In this document: piece by piece, positions 6,357 to 7,396 of the stretch
How the letters are laid out: each line of letters begins with the position of its first letter
Position numbering within the stretch: position 1 is the first letter of the stretch
NCBI GenBank assembly: GCA_032250675.1
Contig: JAVVEY010000125.1
Location: forward strand, 1-7,396
Direction of reading: 5' to 3'
DNA: 7,396 bases
Source of the DNA: Gaopeijia sp032250675
Lineage (GTDB): Bacteria; Gemmatimonadota; Gemmatimonadetes; Longimicrobiales; Gaopeijiaceae
Translations under genes and position numbers: made by a program
The notes under the pieces: model-generated
Told to the model about the DNA's origin: nothing
What the model saw: the letters and a program-made list of their open reading frames with translations, nothing else
Database searches by the model: none

Positions 6357-6385
6357 TTGACACCGATGGAGTAGAGCGGTAACAT
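6357..6385 (+). promoter_or_regulatory. Predicted rRNA operon promoter (sigma70-type)
   Basis: A perfect -35 TTGACA (6357-6362) is followed after exactly 17 nt by TAACAT (6380-6385, four of six matches to TATAAT, including the conserved TA and final T). Transcription should start near 6392, leaving a leader of about 260 nt before the 16S gene. This spacing and quality suit a strong rRNA promoter. Confidence 0.65.
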
Positions 6386-6482
6386 TTATGTCCTCGCAGC
6401 GAGCCGGGGCAGTATCGCACCGGCCGCTGCGTTTTGCTCGAAAGCGATGTACAGTCGCCGGAGGGCACATCGAAAAAGCTTA

Positions 6483-6488
6483 TTGACA
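6483..6488 (+). promoter_or_regulatory. Second TTGACA box in the rRNA leader (possible P2 -35)
   Basis: TTGACA is preceded by an A-rich run (6473-6478) that could act as an UP element. No good -10 is found 16-18 nt downstream; the best windows read ATTGAG or TTGAGC. It may be a weak or regulated second rRNA promoter, or chance. Confidence 0.3.
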
Positions 6489-6651
6489 AATCGGGTTTCG
6501 AGAGATTGAGCGGGCTCATCGAACCCCTTGGGGCACTACGTCCTCGAGGTGGTCGCTCCGATGGCTGGAGCATGAGTTCAAATCAAACGTAGATTCCGAA
6601 CGAAGATCTACTACAAGGTAGTGTCTGCGTTCATCAGAGCTGTTCAACTTT

Positions 6652-7396
<745 letters not shown>

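Larger units (their letters stand above)
6310..6651 (+). other. rRNA operon promoter and transcribed leader region, no gene
   Basis: This 342-nt stretch carries no credible protein gene and is visibly richer in A+T than its neighbours, especially beyond 6470. It holds the promoter listed at 6357-6385 and a second TTGACA at 6483-6488. Several potential leader hairpins are visible: CGATGT/ACATCG (6445-6450 with 6467-6472, with GCC/GGC inside), an 11-bp bulged stem joining 6493-6504 to 6515-6526, GCTCC/GGAGC (6555-6559 with 6567-6571) and ACTAC/GTAGT (6610-6614 with 6618-6622). Structured leaders with processing and antitermination signals are usual before 16S rRNA. Confidence 0.7.

Noticed and set aside
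6113..6382. + strand frame across tRNA-His
   Set aside because: The stretch VAQSVRAPGCGPGGRRFDSG is the translated tRNA, a familiar false protein.

Overview
This window comes from a GC-rich bacterial chromosome and looks like ordinary core-genome territory with no mobile elements. It holds three complete tRNA genes, three protein genes on the + strand that may form one transcription unit, one convergent protein gene on the - strand, and the first ~745 nt of a 16S rRNA gene that runs off the right edge. The 16S sequence (for example the stretch around 7350-7396 and the long V3 region) reminds me of deltaproteobacterial or acidobacterial lineages in the broad sense. I cannot place it more exactly by eye.

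Layout. tRNA-Pro(TGG) at 2-75 is followed by a strong imperfect hairpin at 116-151. Next comes ppk1 (189-2459), a polyphosphate kinase with its catalytic histidines intact. An exopolyphosphatase of the Ppx/GppA family with a C-terminal HD domain (2464-4020) starts only 4 nt after the ppk1 stop. Then comes a small putative lipoprotein (4062-4607), whose reading frame runs into tRNA-Arg(TCT) (4569-4642) and stops in that tRNA's anticodon loop. A 12-bp GC-rich inverted repeat (4651-4682) separates this unit from the convergent - strand gene at 4703-5956, an alpha/beta-hydrolase fused to an OsmC peroxidase domain. A noncoding stretch (5957-6234) leads to tRNA-His(GTG) at 6235-6309. An AT-richer rRNA leader follows, with a good sigma70-type promoter (TTGACA-17-TAACAT) at 6357-6385, and the 16S gene starts near 6652.

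Functional logic. ppk1 and ppx form the classical polyphosphate pair: one enzyme makes polyP from ATP and the other hydrolyses it, and they appear translationally linked. The hydrolase-OsmC fusion is a known architecture, probably dealing with organic peroxides or esters. The tRNAs and rRNA are housekeeping genes. None of the three tRNA genes encodes its 3' CCA.

I found no strong case for a new biological system. The most unusual local feature is the lipoprotein frame that ends inside a tRNA gene.
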